Positions 1 through 8,436 are shown, numbered from the stretch's first letter. The stretch is DNA of 59,986 nt from Planctomycetaceae bacterium (GCA_002862205.1 PKCN01000007.1:1-59986); one strand, 5' to 3'. Numbers and translations: made by a program. Notes: generated by a model not told the origin, from the sequence alone.

Positions 1-1112
1 AGTCAGAGAATCTGAAGTGGAAGGCAAAGATTAACGCTGGCTCCTCCAGTCCGATCGTGTGGGGTGACCGCGTGTTTGTCACGAGCTATTCAGGTTCAGG
101 GCCGAATGTCTCAAGAACGCTGCATTGCCTCGATCGCACTGACGGGTCATCTGTCTGGGATTTCAAGGTGGACAACAAGGGCACCGAAGATGGGATGCAG
201 GGCTACATCACTGAGCATGGTTACGCGAGCAACACTCCCGTCACAGATGGCAAACTGATTTATGTGTTCTTCGGAAAGATGGGAGTCTACGCGATCGACT
301 TTGACGGCAAGAAAAAGTGGGAAGCTTCCATCGGAAAAATGTCAAGCAATCGACGGTGGGGTTCCGGCTCCAGCCCTGTGCTCTACAACGACTTGCTGAT
401 TGTCAACGCCGCAGATGAGGGGCGAGCACTCGTTGCGTTCGATAAATCGACAGGAGCCATCAAGTGGAAGTCCGAGGCCGACGGCTATGAATTGTCTTAC
501 AACACGCCAACCTTGGTTGCTCAGCATGAAGAACTGGTGGTCGCCGTTCCGGGTGAATTGTGGGGTGTGAACTTGAAAAATGGAAAACTGAAATGGTTCG
601 CGCAAACGAATCTGACAGGCAATGTTTCGCCCACGACGATTCTTGATGGGGAGACGGTGTACACGTTCGGTGGCTATCGTTCCTCTGGTAGTCATGCTTA
701 TCCGGTGGGAGGAAAAAAGGACGTGACCGATACCGAGAAATGGTACGGACGCAGTAGTTCCTACGTTGCCACACCCTTACTGCATGAGGGCCATTTGTAC
801 TGGTTTGATGACAAAGGCATGGCTTTCTGTACAAAAGCATCTGATGGTGAGGTTGTCTATCGGGAGCGAATCGATGGGCTCTCAAGAGGTGGGCGGCCCG
901 TCTATGCCTCACCTGTGTTGGCAGGTGACCGCATCTATGTAGTCAGTCGGTACGACGGAACTTTTGTTCTGCCGGCCCGACCGGAATACAAAATACTGGC
1001 ACAGAATAAATTCACTGGCGATGAGTCTGACGCTAGTGGTACACCTGCAATTAGCGGTGATGAACTTTTTATAAGAACCGGCAAATTTCTTTATTGTATT
1101 GGCGCTCCCTGA
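1..1112 (+). CDS. PQQ-like beta-propeller repeat protein, 5' end outside the window
   Basis: The reading frame is open from base 3, upstream of the first possible start at 57, so the gene begins before the window and only its C-terminal ~370 residues are visible. The protein has repeated blades of the PQQ/WD-like outer-membrane-assembly type: short strands ending in patterns such as [28 protein letters not shown] and [15 protein letters not shown], each a hydrophobic strand, Asp/Gly/Lys turn and aromatic-rich strand. Planctomycetes encode many secreted proteins of this type, usually of unknown ligand. The signal peptide would be upstream and cannot be seen. There is no close neighbour downstream. 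Family assignment is confident; a specific role cannot be given. Confidence 0.85.
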   Translation, partial: SENLKWKAKINAGSSSPIVWGDRVFVTSYSGSGPNVSRTLHCLDRTDGSSVWDFKVDNKGTEDGMQGYITEHGYASNTPVTDGKLIYVFFGKMGVYAIDFDGKKKWEASIGKMSSNRRWGSGSSPVLYNDLLIVNAADEGRALVAFDKSTGAIKWKSEADGYELSYNTPTLVAQHEELVVAVPGELWGVNLKNGKLKWFAQTNLTGNVSPTTILDGETVYTFGGYRSSGSHAYPVGGKKDVTDTEKWYGRSSSYVATPLLHEGHLYWFDDKGMAFCTKASDGEVVYRERIDGLSRGGRPVYASPVLAGDRIYVVSRYDGTFVLPARPEYKILAQNKFTGDESDASGTPAISGDELFIRTGKFLYCIGAP

Positions 1113-1202
1113 GCAGCAAAGCGTAATTCGTAGATGCATCCCACCATCCATTCCAATGCGTGTCTGTTTGTTTACTAACCAACGGGTAGTTTGAGCTGAA
1201 AA

Positions 1203-1225
1203 ACTCTTTTCCGTTCCAAAAGAGT
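1203..1225. other. Perfect hairpin (8-bp stem, 7-nt loop)
   Basis: ACTCTTTT and AAAAGAGT flank a 7-base loop, about 90 bases after the stop of the beta-propeller gene. There is no T-run after the second arm on the plus strand; on the minus strand the arm is followed by a short T-run. It could help end transcription, but it is not a textbook terminator for the gene before it. Confidence 0.3.
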
Positions 1226-1323
1226 GTTGGGGAAAGAGTGCGACTCTGCATGCTGGATATACCGCGACTGTCAATGTGTTTTTGAGTGCCTGGCTGAACG
1301 CATGCGGTTCGGGCGCAAATGAA

Positions 1324-1722
1324 ATGGACGGACAGAGACGTAAGACGCCATACATTTTGATTGGCAGTATTGGTCTTTGCGTGTCTGATTACCGGTTTTC
1401 CAATGCTCAAGAACGTGAGCAGCCACGCGAAGGGCAGGCGACTGATCATGGGAGTCGCTGCCAGCCTCAAAATGATCGAGAGCGTGCATTCTGGAATATG
1501 ATTCAGCAATTGCGGTCAGAAGTTTCGCAGTTGCGACAGCAGATTGGCAATCGCGACCGTCGAGGGGCAGCAAGTGATAAACCTGTTCGAAACAGCACTG
1601 TCAGGCCAAGCATAAAGTCTGAAGTGCGTGCGTCATGCTGCAAAATTTTCAGTCACCTGATCTGGATGTCAGGGCTTGCCTGGATCCAAGTCGTACTAAA
1701 CCCAGCCGAATTGATGAATTGA
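1324..1722 (+). CDS. Small hypothetical protein with a short coiled-coil segment
   Basis: Not recognised. The frame is open from 1276, but the ATG at 1324 gives a protein starting MDGQRRKTPYILIGSIGLCV, with a hydrophobic stretch near the N-terminus that may be a weak signal or anchor. A charged segment rich in Arg, Gln and Glu follows, then a heptad-like stretch (WNMIQQLRSEVSQLRQQIG) typical of short coiled coils in small planctomycete secreted proteins. The last ~50 residues look less protein-like and may be the result of a lost stop or frameshift. It stands alone between the beta-propeller gene and the sigma factor gene. Coding status is uncertain. Confidence 0.4.
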   Translation: MDGQRRKTPYILIGSIGLCVSDYRFSNAQEREQPREGQATDHGSRCQPQNDRERAFWNMIQQLRSEVSQLRQQIGNRDRRGAASDKPVRNSTVRPSIKSEVRASCCKIFSHLIWMSGLAWIQVVLNPAELMN

Positions 1723-1864
1723 TTTCGGTTGTCATTGTCGGATGAGTACGGAGAATATTGATTGAGTGCGTAGCAGTCGGCTGGTGCTGCCCCGCCGTAT
1801 CTTTGGGAAAAATTCCGGAATTAGCGCGCTGGATGCCTTTCGCGAAGCACTAAATTGAATAGTT

Positions 1865-2455
1865 ATGGGCAACTTATCTGAAACAATCGCGGTGGTTCGA
1901 CCAGAAGAAGTCAATCAGGAAGAATGGCTTTGTGGTTTGTCAGACGCTGATTTACTGGATGCATGGACGCGCGATCAGTTCCGGCCGGCGCTCGCCGAAT
2001 TGATCACGCGATACAGCGTGATGGTATTGTCAGTATGCCGACGAGGTTGTGCACGAGAGGTTGATGTTGATGATGCTTTTCAGACGACGTTCTTGTATTT
2101 GGCTCGTAGTGGCGGGTCCATTCGGCATGCCGAACGACTCCCTGGGTGGCTGCAGCGTGTCGCGCAGCGATCAGCTGTGGCAACGTGGAAAAAGAATCGT
2201 CTTCCATGCGAGCCAATTGGCGATCCCTCTGCAGTTGTTGAAGATCCACTTGTTCAATTGACTCATCGGCACGAGGCAGTCGTGTTGGATGAGGAACTGT
2301 CTGATCTGCCGGCAAAATATCGAGCCGTCATTGTCATGCATCACTATGAGGCGACCTCGATACCAGACTTGGCAACTCACTTTGGTACAACGGTCGGTAC
2401 GATCCGCGGGCGTCTCCAGCGTGGCAGGAAAATGCTTGCGATACGCCTCAGGTAA
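1865..2455 (+). CDS. ECF sigma factor, planctomycete ECF01-Gob-like
   Basis: A 196-residue sigma-70 family protein. Region 2 is seen around residues 45-85, with the DVDDAFQTTFLYLAR helix and the WLQRVAQRSAV motif. Region 4 is at about 140-195 (LPAKYRAVIVMHHYEATSIPDLATHF followed by a helix-turn-helix ending GTIRGRLQRGRKML). This combination is typical of the extracytoplasmic-function factors abundant in planctomycetes. In the Gob-type group, region 4 normally runs on into an Arg-Gly-Leu sequence and a hydrophobic extension. Here a TAA stops the protein just before that sequence, which continues in frame (next entry). The secreted STN-like gene 160 bases downstream may be a regulatory partner, which is inference. 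No anti-sigma gene is visible next to it. Confidence 0.88.
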   Translation: MGNLSETIAVVRPEEVNQEEWLCGLSDADLLDAWTRDQFRPALAELITRYSVMVLSVCRRGCAREVDVDDAFQTTFLYLARSGGSIRHAERLPGWLQRVAQRSAVATWKKNRLPCEPIGDPSAVVEDPLVQLTHRHEAVVLDEELSDLPAKYRAVIVMHHYEATSIPDLATHFGTTVGTIRGRLQRGRKMLAIRLR

Positions 2456-2605
2456 CGTGGTTTGATGCCAGCAATAGCTTTCGCCAGTGTGACAGCAGGA
2501 AGTGTCCAAAACGTCGCTGCAGCGGAAGCCGTGTCGAGGCTACCGATCACGATGGAAGGCGGTGACCTGCCGGACTCGCCGATCGATTCTTCATCTTCTC
2601 TCTGA
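2456..2605 (+). other. In-frame continuation of the sigma factor beyond a TAA
   Basis: Read in the same frame after the TAA at 2453-2455, the next 49 codons give RGLMPAIAFASVTAG and then an Ala-rich stretch (QNVAAAEAV), ending at a TGA at 2603. The Arg-Gly-Leu plus small-residue hydrophobic segment resembles the membrane-associated extension found after region 4 in many planctomycete Gob-type ECF factors. The simplest readings are a nonsense mutation that shortened the protein, or a sequencing error. Alternatively an ATG at 2465 could begin a separate small peptide. The following gene starts only 14 bases later. Confidence 0.4.
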
Positions 2606-2618
2606 TGGAATTTCAAAG

Positions 2619-3995
2619 ATGGTATTTCTATCCAAAAGTATGCTGGTCGCTGGCGCCCTAACGCTTTCCTTTTTCATTGTTTCTGGTGACGGTGGTGATC
2701 GTGGTGAGGGTCATCAAGCAACTCCGATTGACGTTGAAAACCGACCTCGCACGATCCAATTACTGCCGCAAGCTTTGGCTCAGGATAGTGGTGGTTCTGG
2801 TGTCGTGGTTGAGATTGGTAACGGTGTTTCACCCCGAGACCCGGCTAGGATGGGGCCAACTGGGGTGAACCAAACAATGGGCCAAAAGGGTGGAGGCGAA
2901 AAGGGAAGGCAAGGGATGCCCGACATGGACATGGGCCGAATGGATGGAGGCGAAAAGGGAAGGCAAGGGATGCCCGACATGGACATGAGCCGAATGGATG
3001 GAGGCGAAAACTCGATTGGGTCTCAGGGGACGCGCAAAAACGCTCTGCTTGATGCTTGGAAATTAGATAGCAAGACCGCAGAAAACGTTCGGAAGGCTCT
3101 GGATACTAGCTACACATTCGATATTGATGTGCCGCTTTCCGGGTTGAATCGAGCTCTTGCCGACTTGACAGGGCAGCCTGTGTTTCTGAATGAACGGGCT
3201 GTTAGAGAAGCGAAACAGGAGCTCGATATACCGATCAAATATACGCGGGAAAAGACGCCTCTGCGGAGTGCTATGCGGCAAATTTTGCGACCACTCTGTC
3301 TCAAAGCCAGCATCGACAACGATGGCATTGTGATTACGGTTGACCATGCTGCGCTTGCGAAGGCAGGAATTGGCACTGATGCATGGATCAATGTTGATCA
3401 AGAGATGGAACGAGACCTCTCAGCGAAGCTGGAACAGAAAGGAGTGTTTGAATTTCGTGATACACCGTTAAAAGAATGTATCAGCAGCTTGGCAGATCAG
3501 TTCGATCTCAAAATGGTCATTCGCGAGGATGCTTTGGAGGATATCGGTCTCACGTCCAATCACCTCATTACTTTGACGCTTGCCGACATAACACTTCAGG
3601 ACGCCTTGAGCGAGATGCTGTTTGCTCTCGATTGTACTTATACAGTGAGTGGTGGCCTGGTTGTTATCACTTCGGCTGGGATAGGAGAAGAGGATTTTCT
3701 TACCCGAGTCTATTGGCTTGATGGTACGGGTCTCATGGGTAAACAGGCCATTGAGATCATTACAGCTACCGTTTCTCCTGATATGTGGCAGCATTTAGGT
3801 GGCCCGTCAACGATTTCAGGATTGATTAACCCACGCGCGGGATTGGTGATTGCAACGACGTACACGTTGCACAAGAAAATCGAGCGGATGTTGAAGACGC
3901 TACGAGACTCTCAGTTTGCTCCTGATCCGAATTTGGAGTTGGTTGAGACGTTCGGACCGGGTAGTTCCATGGGCGCGGGTAGCGTTGGTTTCTGA
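2619..3995 (+). CDS. Secreted STN/DUF4974-like protein with an internal 18-residue repeat
   Basis: A 458-residue protein when started at the ATG at 2619, which gives a good signal peptide (MVFLSKSMLVAGALTLSFF). The frame is open back to 2502, but that part overlaps the sigma-factor extension and does not look like protein. After the signal comes a low-complexity region (about residues 55-130) containing two copies of an 18-residue unit with the core KGRQGMPDMDM. Two related alpha/beta modules follow: one around VPLSGLNRALADLTG...ITV and one around FEFRDTPLKECISSLADQF...LVVI. These have the hydrophobic and 'DxxLxxxL' spacing of STN (secretin/TonB short N-terminal) domains. Many planctomycete proteins of this build are exported and of unknown function. 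Being next to the ECF gene suggests, but does not prove, a signalling link. Confidence 0.72.
   Translation: MVFLSKSMLVAGALTLSFFIVSGDGGDRGEGHQATPIDVENRPRTIQLLPQALAQDSGGSGVVVEIGNGVSPRDPARMGPTGVNQTMGQKGGGEKGRQGMPDMDMGRMDGGEKGRQGMPDMDMSRMDGGENSIGSQGTRKNALLDAWKLDSKTAENVRKALDTSYTFDIDVPLSGLNRALADLTGQPVFLNERAVREAKQELDIPIKYTREKTPLRSAMRQILRPLCLKASIDNDGIVITVDHAALAKAGIGTDAWINVDQEMERDLSAKLEQKGVFEFRDTPLKECISSLADQFDLKMVIREDALEDIGLTSNHLITLTLADITLQDALSEMLFALDCTYTVSGGLVVITSAGIGEEDFLTRVYWLDGTGLMGKQAIEIITATVSPDMWQHLGGPSTISGLINPRAGLVIATTYTLHKKIERMLKTLRDSQFAPDPNLELVETFGPGSSMGAGSVGF
2892..3010 (+). repeat. 54-bp tandem repeat, 2.2 copies, inside the STN-like gene
   Basis: Copies occupy 2892-2945 and 2946-2999, with a partial third (11 bases) to 3010. 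The copies differ at one or two bases. The unit is 18 codons, so the repeat keeps the reading frame and lengthens a low-complexity linker between signal peptide and folded domains. Confidence 0.9.
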
Positions 3996-4298
3996 GCGAC
4001 TTGCTGTGATTCCCGAATCTCAGTCAACTGATCCGAGTGAGTCGCTGTGATGCAGGCATCCAGCTTGATAGATCGAGTTCGACCGCAGCGTACGACATAA
4101 ATTCACGGTGGATATTTCATTTCACGTTCGCATGATCGCAGATTGGGAAAAGTTTCGATCGTTCAGGCGAACGAGTTGATGGAATCGTTAGCGATCAGCT
4201 GAGGTATCTGGCGTAACGCATGTTCATGGAATTCCAAAAGCTGATTTTTGGGCATCAATTCGAGACTTGCATTGTCGCAGGTCGACTGCATTTTTGGA
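3996..4298. other. Convergent intergenic region, nothing recognised
   Basis: About 300 bases lie between the plus-strand STN-like gene and the minus-strand thioredoxin-like gene. I see no gene, clear terminator or repeat in it. Confidence 0.5.
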
Positions 4299-4913
4299 TC
4301 AGTGATTGCCGCGTCTTTTCGGTGCAGCGTAGGCATCGAGTGCAGTGGCTAAATCGCTGGTTTGCTGGCTTGTTAAGCGTTGTTTGGATTGTTCAATCAT
4401 GGTCATGAAGTAGCCACATTCCTGTTCGGTAATCGGACATCCAATATTGCCATTTGGGCTGTCAGAGTTGATGATTTCAACACCATTGCTATCCAGAATA
4501 GTCATCCAAGGTAGTCCAGCATCGGCGTTGTGCCCCAGCTTCACTGCGGCTTGCTTGCCATTTTGCATATCCTCAACATCAAGTTTGAGAACAATGAAAT
4601 CAATTTCCAGGATATTGGATTTTTTCTTGAGGAACTCCTCGAGAACTTTACACCAACCTCACCATGTGGCACCAAGATGCACCAGAACACGTTTGTTTTT
4701 TGTTGTTGCGTTGGCAAGAGCTTCATCCAATGATTTAAGCGCGTCAGCCGTGGGCAATGTGGTTTCGTCGGCTGGATTAGCATCCGTGTCTGGCTGCGGT
4801 TTCAGCGTTTGAGTTTCACGCATTTCGGATTCGGACACCGATGCCTGCTTCGTTGCAGGTGTACAACCGGCGAGAATGAGAATGGCAACTGCTGCGTAGA
4901 GTATTTTCTTCAT
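4299..4913 (-). CDS. Thioredoxin-like lipoprotein, candidate selenoprotein (in-frame TGA in the UxxC motif)
   Basis: Read through one TGA, this frame gives a 204-residue protein. Residues 1-17 (MKKILYAAVAILILAGC) are a lipoprotein signal with lipobox LAGC, so the product should be lipid-anchored outside the cytoplasmic membrane. A linker runs to about residue 65. A thioredoxin fold follows: RVLVHLGATW, then the TGA as residue 85, then GWCKVLEEFLKK with Cys88, then a beta strand (IDFIVLKLDV) and the cis-Pro loop GLPWM. Homologues of this fold have W-C-G-W-C here, so the TGA replaces the first catalytic cysteine. The frame is unbroken on both sides. A hairpin immediately downstream fits bacterial SECIS rules (separate entry). 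A thiol-disulfide oxidoreductase or peroxide-linked role is inferred. The alternative is a nonsense mutation in a cysteine gene. The start at 4913 was chosen because it gives the lipoprotein signal; longer starts add residues that do not look like a signal. Confidence 0.7.
4624..4645 (-). promoter_or_regulatory. Candidate bacterial SECIS hairpin
   Basis: On the mRNA strand UUCUCGAGG and CCUCAAGAA pair with one C-A mismatch around the loop AGUU. That gives eight base pairs and a four-base apical loop with G in its second position. The loop begins 23 bases after the UGA (22 bases between). Published rules for bacterial SECIS elements ask for a short stem, at least one G in the first two loop bases, and roughly 16-37 bases between UGA and loop; this hairpin fits all three. 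It lies inside the coding sequence, as bacterial SECIS elements do. Confidence 0.6.
4659..4661 (-). other. Candidate selenocysteine codon (TGA)
   Basis: The codon is TGA on the minus strand, at residue 85 of the thioredoxin-like protein. It is preceded by Ala-Thr-Trp and followed by Gly-Trp-Cys, giving U-G-W-C. TGA ends many other genes in the window, so it is not reassigned genome-wide. Confidence 0.65.
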
Positions 4914-4986
4914 CGGTCTACTTTGTATCATTCGAATCACGGTTTGACCCTGATGCAAAAATGAATGCGAGAACGGTCCAAAATCG

Positions 4987-5394
4987 CTAGCCGTCGAATG
5001 CACTCCTTACATGCGGTTTGTTGAGCACCACCAACGCCCAGATGCCAAACGGGATACCGAGGAGGCAACAGGGACCCAGGAACGGGATGATTGCGACGAT
5101 CGATGCTGCTTTTGCGATTCCATGGTCCTTCTTTTTGATCATTCTAATGGCACCAAATAACACAAAAGACGAAGTGAACAAAAGCACGACTCCCCAGATA
5201 ATTCTGACCATGATGTCCGGCGCAAGTATGCCTAGTGCTAGCACGCCAACGATATCGACTATCAGTCCCAAACCTGTAATGGCCAAACAAAGGATCGATA
5301 CCACCATCAATGCAATAGCCGGGCCTTTGATTTCATCACCGTTAGCAGATTGTGTGAAATTGGTGTGTGGGGTAGAGGTGTAGGGGTTGGACAT
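4987..5394 (-). CDS. Small multi-pass membrane protein (DUF4190-like)
   Basis: About 135 residues when started at the second methionine (MSNPYTSTP); an ATG three codons upstream is also possible. A polar N-terminus of about 30 residues is followed by hydrophobic segments at roughly 30-55, 57-85 and 95-125. The last contains the pattern FLGPCCLLGIPFGIWALVVL, which recurs in many planctomycete small membrane proteins ending close after it. No catalytic motif is visible. The candidate selenoprotein starts 73 bases after its stop on the same strand, so the two could be co-transcribed, but the gap allows separate promoters. Function unknown. Confidence 0.7.
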   Translation of the reverse strand: MSNPYTSTPHTNFTQSANGDEIKGPAIALMVVSILCLAITGLGLIVDIVGVLALGILAPDIMVRIIWGVVLLFTSSFVLFGAIRMIKKKDHGIAKAASIVAIIPFLGPCCLLGIPFGIWALVVLNKPHVRSAFDG

Positions 5395-5403
5395 GGGTTG
5401 CAA

Positions 5404-5686
5404 TCTAGGTTGAGAACGAGAAGTTGGAATGCTGGCGATTTCGCGTTGCGTAAATTAAAACAGATTTTGGATTGAGACGTGTAGCCTTTAAGGGTTCCCA
5501 TTGGGATGTATGCCAACAAAATATCTGTCAGGATAAACCTCATGGCGTCCAATGTTATCCAGACTGCCAACGAAAAATCCTGTGCTGGCAGCGATTCCAT
5601 TCAATGCGGTGGTTTCATGAGCGGTTCTTTTCAGTCTGCCAAATTTGTGTTGGTCTGAAAACGCTGCGTGTTACATCAGCAACTGG
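5404..5686. other. Spacer between minus-strand genes, nothing recognised
   Basis: About 280 bases lie between the stop of the M28 peptidase and the start of the small membrane protein. No gene or clear element was seen; the promoter of the membrane-protein gene is expected here. Confidence 0.4.
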
Positions 5687-6595
5687 TCAAAGATTGGTGA
5701 TTGAGTTGTAAGTGCACGTGACGACTTGCTTCATGTGATCAAAACTGAGGGTTTCAATGTCATCGCTCATTTGGTGGTAATGAGGATTGCGCAGAAAGGA
5801 TGTGTCGTTGATCATCAATGCCGGGATATCGAATTCCCAGTAACTTCGTTGGTCTGACATCCCAGCGAGGCTTTCAACCATGGGGTGATCAATGATCTGG
5901 ACATCGATGTCAGCCTTGGCTTTCATGAGTTCAAAAACCCGTTGGTTGAAATCATGATATTTCTGCTTGCCGACAACTGCGATGAAGTTGGCTTTCTGCG
6001 GATAGGCTGCTTTGAGTCGTGGATCAGGGTAAGGCTGGTCGCCTTCGTTGAAATATCCAATCATCTCAAAATTGATCAAGCCAATCAGATCCTGTTGAAG
6101 GTGTTTGATTGAGTTGGCATGAACATAGGATCCCATCTCATGGGTTCCATAGTAGGGCGGCTCTTCCAGGCAGAATGCCACAAAATCTATGCGATAGTCG
6201 ATCGCTGGCTGTTCGCTGGCCACCATCCTTGCTGATTCCAGAAGTCCCGCAACGGCGCTGGCATTGTCATCTGCACCGGGTTGGTCTCCGCAGACATCGT
6301 AGTGAGCTCCCACAATGAGACGACGTTTCCCGACTGAATTGTAGGATGCAATCACATTACAATAGTTTCGACCATTGACCTCAAAGGGCTGCTCGATCAC
6401 CTCCAAACCGTAGGTTGCGAATTCCTGTTTCATGTAATCACGAACATGATCCAAGGAAGCAATGTTCAAGTGGTTGCGAAAGGGACGGAGCTTTGTCAGA
6501 AACTCAACGTGCTGGTAGAGCAACGTTTGGTTGGCATGCATAATGAATTTCTGTTTGACCCTGTTTTCGCCATTGGAATCTGATAACTGTAGCAT
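5687..6595 (-). CDS. M28-family zinc metallopeptidase
   Basis: Up to 302 residues, with no obvious signal peptide; an internal ATG (MHANQTLLYQHVEFL, at 6541) is an equally good start. The M28 (aminopeptidase Y/QC-like) zinc site is visible: GAHYD with the first His ligand, GADDNASAVAGLLE with the bridging Asp, CLEEPPYYGTHEMGS with the catalytic Glu and Glu ligand, then NFEMIGYF and the final PHYHQMSDD His. The family removes N-terminal residues from peptides or acts on related amides. The order of motifs and the length (about 280-300) are normal for the cytoplasmic or periplasmic single-domain type. The serine hydrolase gene lies 60 bases upstream on the same strand, so the two may form an operon. 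Confidence 0.88.
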   Translation of the reverse strand: MLQLSDSNGENRVKQKFIMHANQTLLYQHVEFLTKLRPFRNHLNIASLDHVRDYMKQEFATYGLEVIEQPFEVNGRNYCNVIASYNSVGKRRLIVGAHYDVCGDQPGADDNASAVAGLLESARMVASEQPAIDYRIDFVAFCLEEPPYYGTHEMGSYVHANSIKHLQQDLIGLINFEMIGYFNEGDQPYPDPRLKAAYPQKANFIAVVGKQKYHDFNQRVFELMKAKADIDVQIIDHPMVESLAGMSDQRSYWEFDIPALMINDTSFLRNPHYHQMSDDIETLSFDHMKQVVTCTYNSITNL

Positions 6596-6654
6596 GTCTT
6601 CAGCTGGTGTTCCTGCGTTAGCAGTATTGTTTGTCGACGTTTCCTGACCAGCAC

Positions 6655-7806
6655 TCAGTCCGTTGGTGGCGATACTGATTTTCTGAGTGCTGTGTAGATT
6701 GCGGTTGTTATTCTGGCAGGATCACAGTTCTGTGTGTTGCACATGACTACGATTCCATGTTTGCGGTGTGGATAGATCACCATTCGTGTCCGGGTTTCGT
6801 CCTGAGATCCATTGTGTGATACCTTGAGCGCATCGCCGCTGTTGGTCACAACAACTCCCAAACCATAGATAGATTCTTCTCCGTCACTGGTGTTTTGCCG
6901 CGTCCACATTTTGGCGGTCATTGATGGAGCAATGAGGGTTGATTCAGCCAGTGCCTTTGCGAATCTGGCAAAGTCTTTGACATTCGATTTGTAGCCACCC
7001 GCGCCGTGTTTCCAAAAGTGCGCATAATCCGATACTACCTCCGGCTTCCCAAGTCTGATTTCATAGGCCAACGTCCAGTTGTCATGGTGGTCGCCGGGAA
7101 GGTCAAGTTGAAACGAGCCCAGACTCAGCGGATGAATGATCCTGCTTTTCAGTTGCTCATCAACGGGTTCGTGACCAGCTGCCTGGACTATTGCAGTCAG
7201 CAACACATAGGCATGGGACGAATAGGATGTTTGCGATCCAGGTTTAAACAGGAGAGGTGATCTGATGAATCGATCGATGCTTTTTTGTGGATCAAGTTCG
7301 TCGAGCGGATTCAATGTTACGTCTGGCTTGGATCTTGCTTTGGAGGGAATGACTGTGCCGTTGGTATAGTGCGGAATGCCACTTTGATGACACAGCAGTT
7401 GTCTCGGTGTGATCTGTTGAAGCTGGGCTGGTAGCCGGGGGCAATACGACACGATGGGTTCGTCCAGTTTCAATTGACCATGCTGGACCAATTGCAATGC
7501 GGCAATTGAGATCAGTGGTTTCGAATTTGAGGCCCAATTGAAGATTGTCTCGTCAGTGACCGGTATTTTCCTTTTCAAGTCGGACCACCCGTAACCTTGG
7601 GTGTAGACGATCGTTGAATCCTGAATGATGCCAATGGAGGCACCGACAATTTGCTGCCTTTCGATTTCGGAAGTCACCGCGGCATCCACGCGTTTACCAT
7701 GGAGGAAATGGTTCTCACAAACAGCTTGCCGCGGGACTGTTATCAGTAGCAGTGAGGTGAGTAACCCAATTGCATGGGTGAATGATCGCATTGTGATGCC
7801 CTTCAT
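6655..7806 (-). CDS. Serine hydrolase of the beta-lactamase/penicillin-binding-protein fold
   Basis: 383 residues, or 378 from the second ATG (MRSFTHAIGLLTSLLLITVP), which begins a signal peptide, so the enzyme is exported. The class C beta-lactamase-like active site is present: S-x-x-K in NWASNSKPLIS (about residue 93), Y-S-S in QTSYSSHAY (about residue 193, where the family has YxN or YxS), and H-x-G in VSHNGSQDETRT near the C-terminus. This family includes esterases, D-amino peptidases and beta-lactamase-like proteins, and the substrate cannot be read from sequence. It lies directly upstream of the M28 peptidase on the same strand. Confidence 0.87.
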   Translation of the reverse strand: MKGITMRSFTHAIGLLTSLLLITVPRQAVCENHFLHGKRVDAAVTSEIERQQIVGASIGIIQDSTIVYTQGYGWSDLKRKIPVTDETIFNWASNSKPLISIAALQLVQHGQLKLDEPIVSYCPRLPAQLQQITPRQLLCHQSGIPHYTNGTVIPSKARSKPDVTLNPLDELDPQKSIDRFIRSPLLFKPGSQTSYSSHAYVLLTAIVQAAGHEPVDEQLKSRIIHPLSLGSFQLDLPGDHHDNWTLAYEIRLGKPEVVSDYAHFWKHGAGGYKSNVKDFARFAKALAESTLIAPSMTAKMWTRQNTSDGEESIYGLGVVVTNSGDALKVSHNGSQDETRTRMVIYPHRKHGIVVMCNTQNCDPARITTAIYTALRKSVSPPTD

Positions 7807-7938
7807 GTTGGGATTGGATCGGGCACAGCGTTGCCGAATGTTCGAAATGCGATTGCGCTGGAAATCCCTGTCGCTGCGGAGAAGCGTATCGGGAACTTTT
7901 CTGGTCTGCTCGAACCATTGCTTTCGTTTGACGCTGGG

Positions 7939-8436
7939 CTATTGAAATTCAGTTTTGAATAACTGGAAACCGCGTTTGAGATAATTTTCCAAGGCATGTT
8001 TGTGGTCATTGCTACAGGTGTGTACCCAGACGCGTCGTGTGTCCGGTTTGAGCCAGGCAGATTGGATAGCGACAGTCAGCAGGATGCCACCCAAGCCCAT
8101 GCCAATGAATTCGGGAAGGAGTCCAAAGTACATGATTTCAACATTGCCGTCGTGTTGGAATTCCAATTCAAAATAACCCGCGCGTTCTCCTTTCCAATAT
8201 CCGATCCAGGTTTCCAAGTGTTTGCGGTCGACATATTTGCGCCACTGTGCGTCCTTCCAAATCAAACGGTCTGTCCATTGCCACATGGATCCGACTTCTC
8301 GATAGAGTTGTTGATTCAGGGTCGGGTCTGCTGGGTCTACTAACTCGATTTGGAACTCGGTTCCACCTTGTTTGGGTACCAACGCATGTCGGTCGAGCAT
8401 TTCCAGATGGAATATCTTTACTGCATCGTCGGACAT
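7939..8436 (-). CDS. GNAT-family N-acetyltransferase
   Basis: 165 residues, the usual length for a single GNAT domain. Motif A, which binds the pyrophosphate of acetyl-CoA, is seen as LPEFIGMGLGGILLTVAIQ (about residues 105-123). It is preceded by the strand NVEIMYFG and followed by motif B with VWVHTCSNDHKHALENYLKRGFQLF, a typical 'N-x-x-A-x-x-x-Y-x-x-x-G-F' ending. The substrate is not known. It is monocistronic or the first gene of the minus-strand series leading to the serine hydrolase, from which it is separated by about 130 bases. Confidence 0.88.
   Translation of the reverse strand: MSDDAVKIFHLEMLDRHALVPKQGGTEFQIELVDPADPTLNQQLYREVGSMWQWTDRLIWKDAQWRKYVDRKHLETWIGYWKGERAGYFELEFQHDGNVEIMYFGLLPEFIGMGLGGILLTVAIQSAWLKPDTRRVWVHTCSNDHKHALENYLKRGFQLFKTEFQ

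Noticed and set aside
2453-2455. Stop-codon read-through or pyrrolysine in the sigma factor
   Set aside because: The codon is TAA, which is neither the Sec nor the Pyl codon; no recoding signal is visible.
4659-4661. Genome-wide reassignment of TGA (to Trp or Gly)
   Set aside because: Many genes here end at TGA in proper overlaps with the next gene (e.g. 20942, 22290, 22906), so TGA is a normal stop; only this one is a recoding candidate.
4299-5003. Two separate genes (4659-5003 and 4299-4568) instead of one with an internal TGA
   Set aside because: The two pieces are in the same frame with only the TGA between them, and together make one thioredoxin fold; the second piece has no start near its true beginning.
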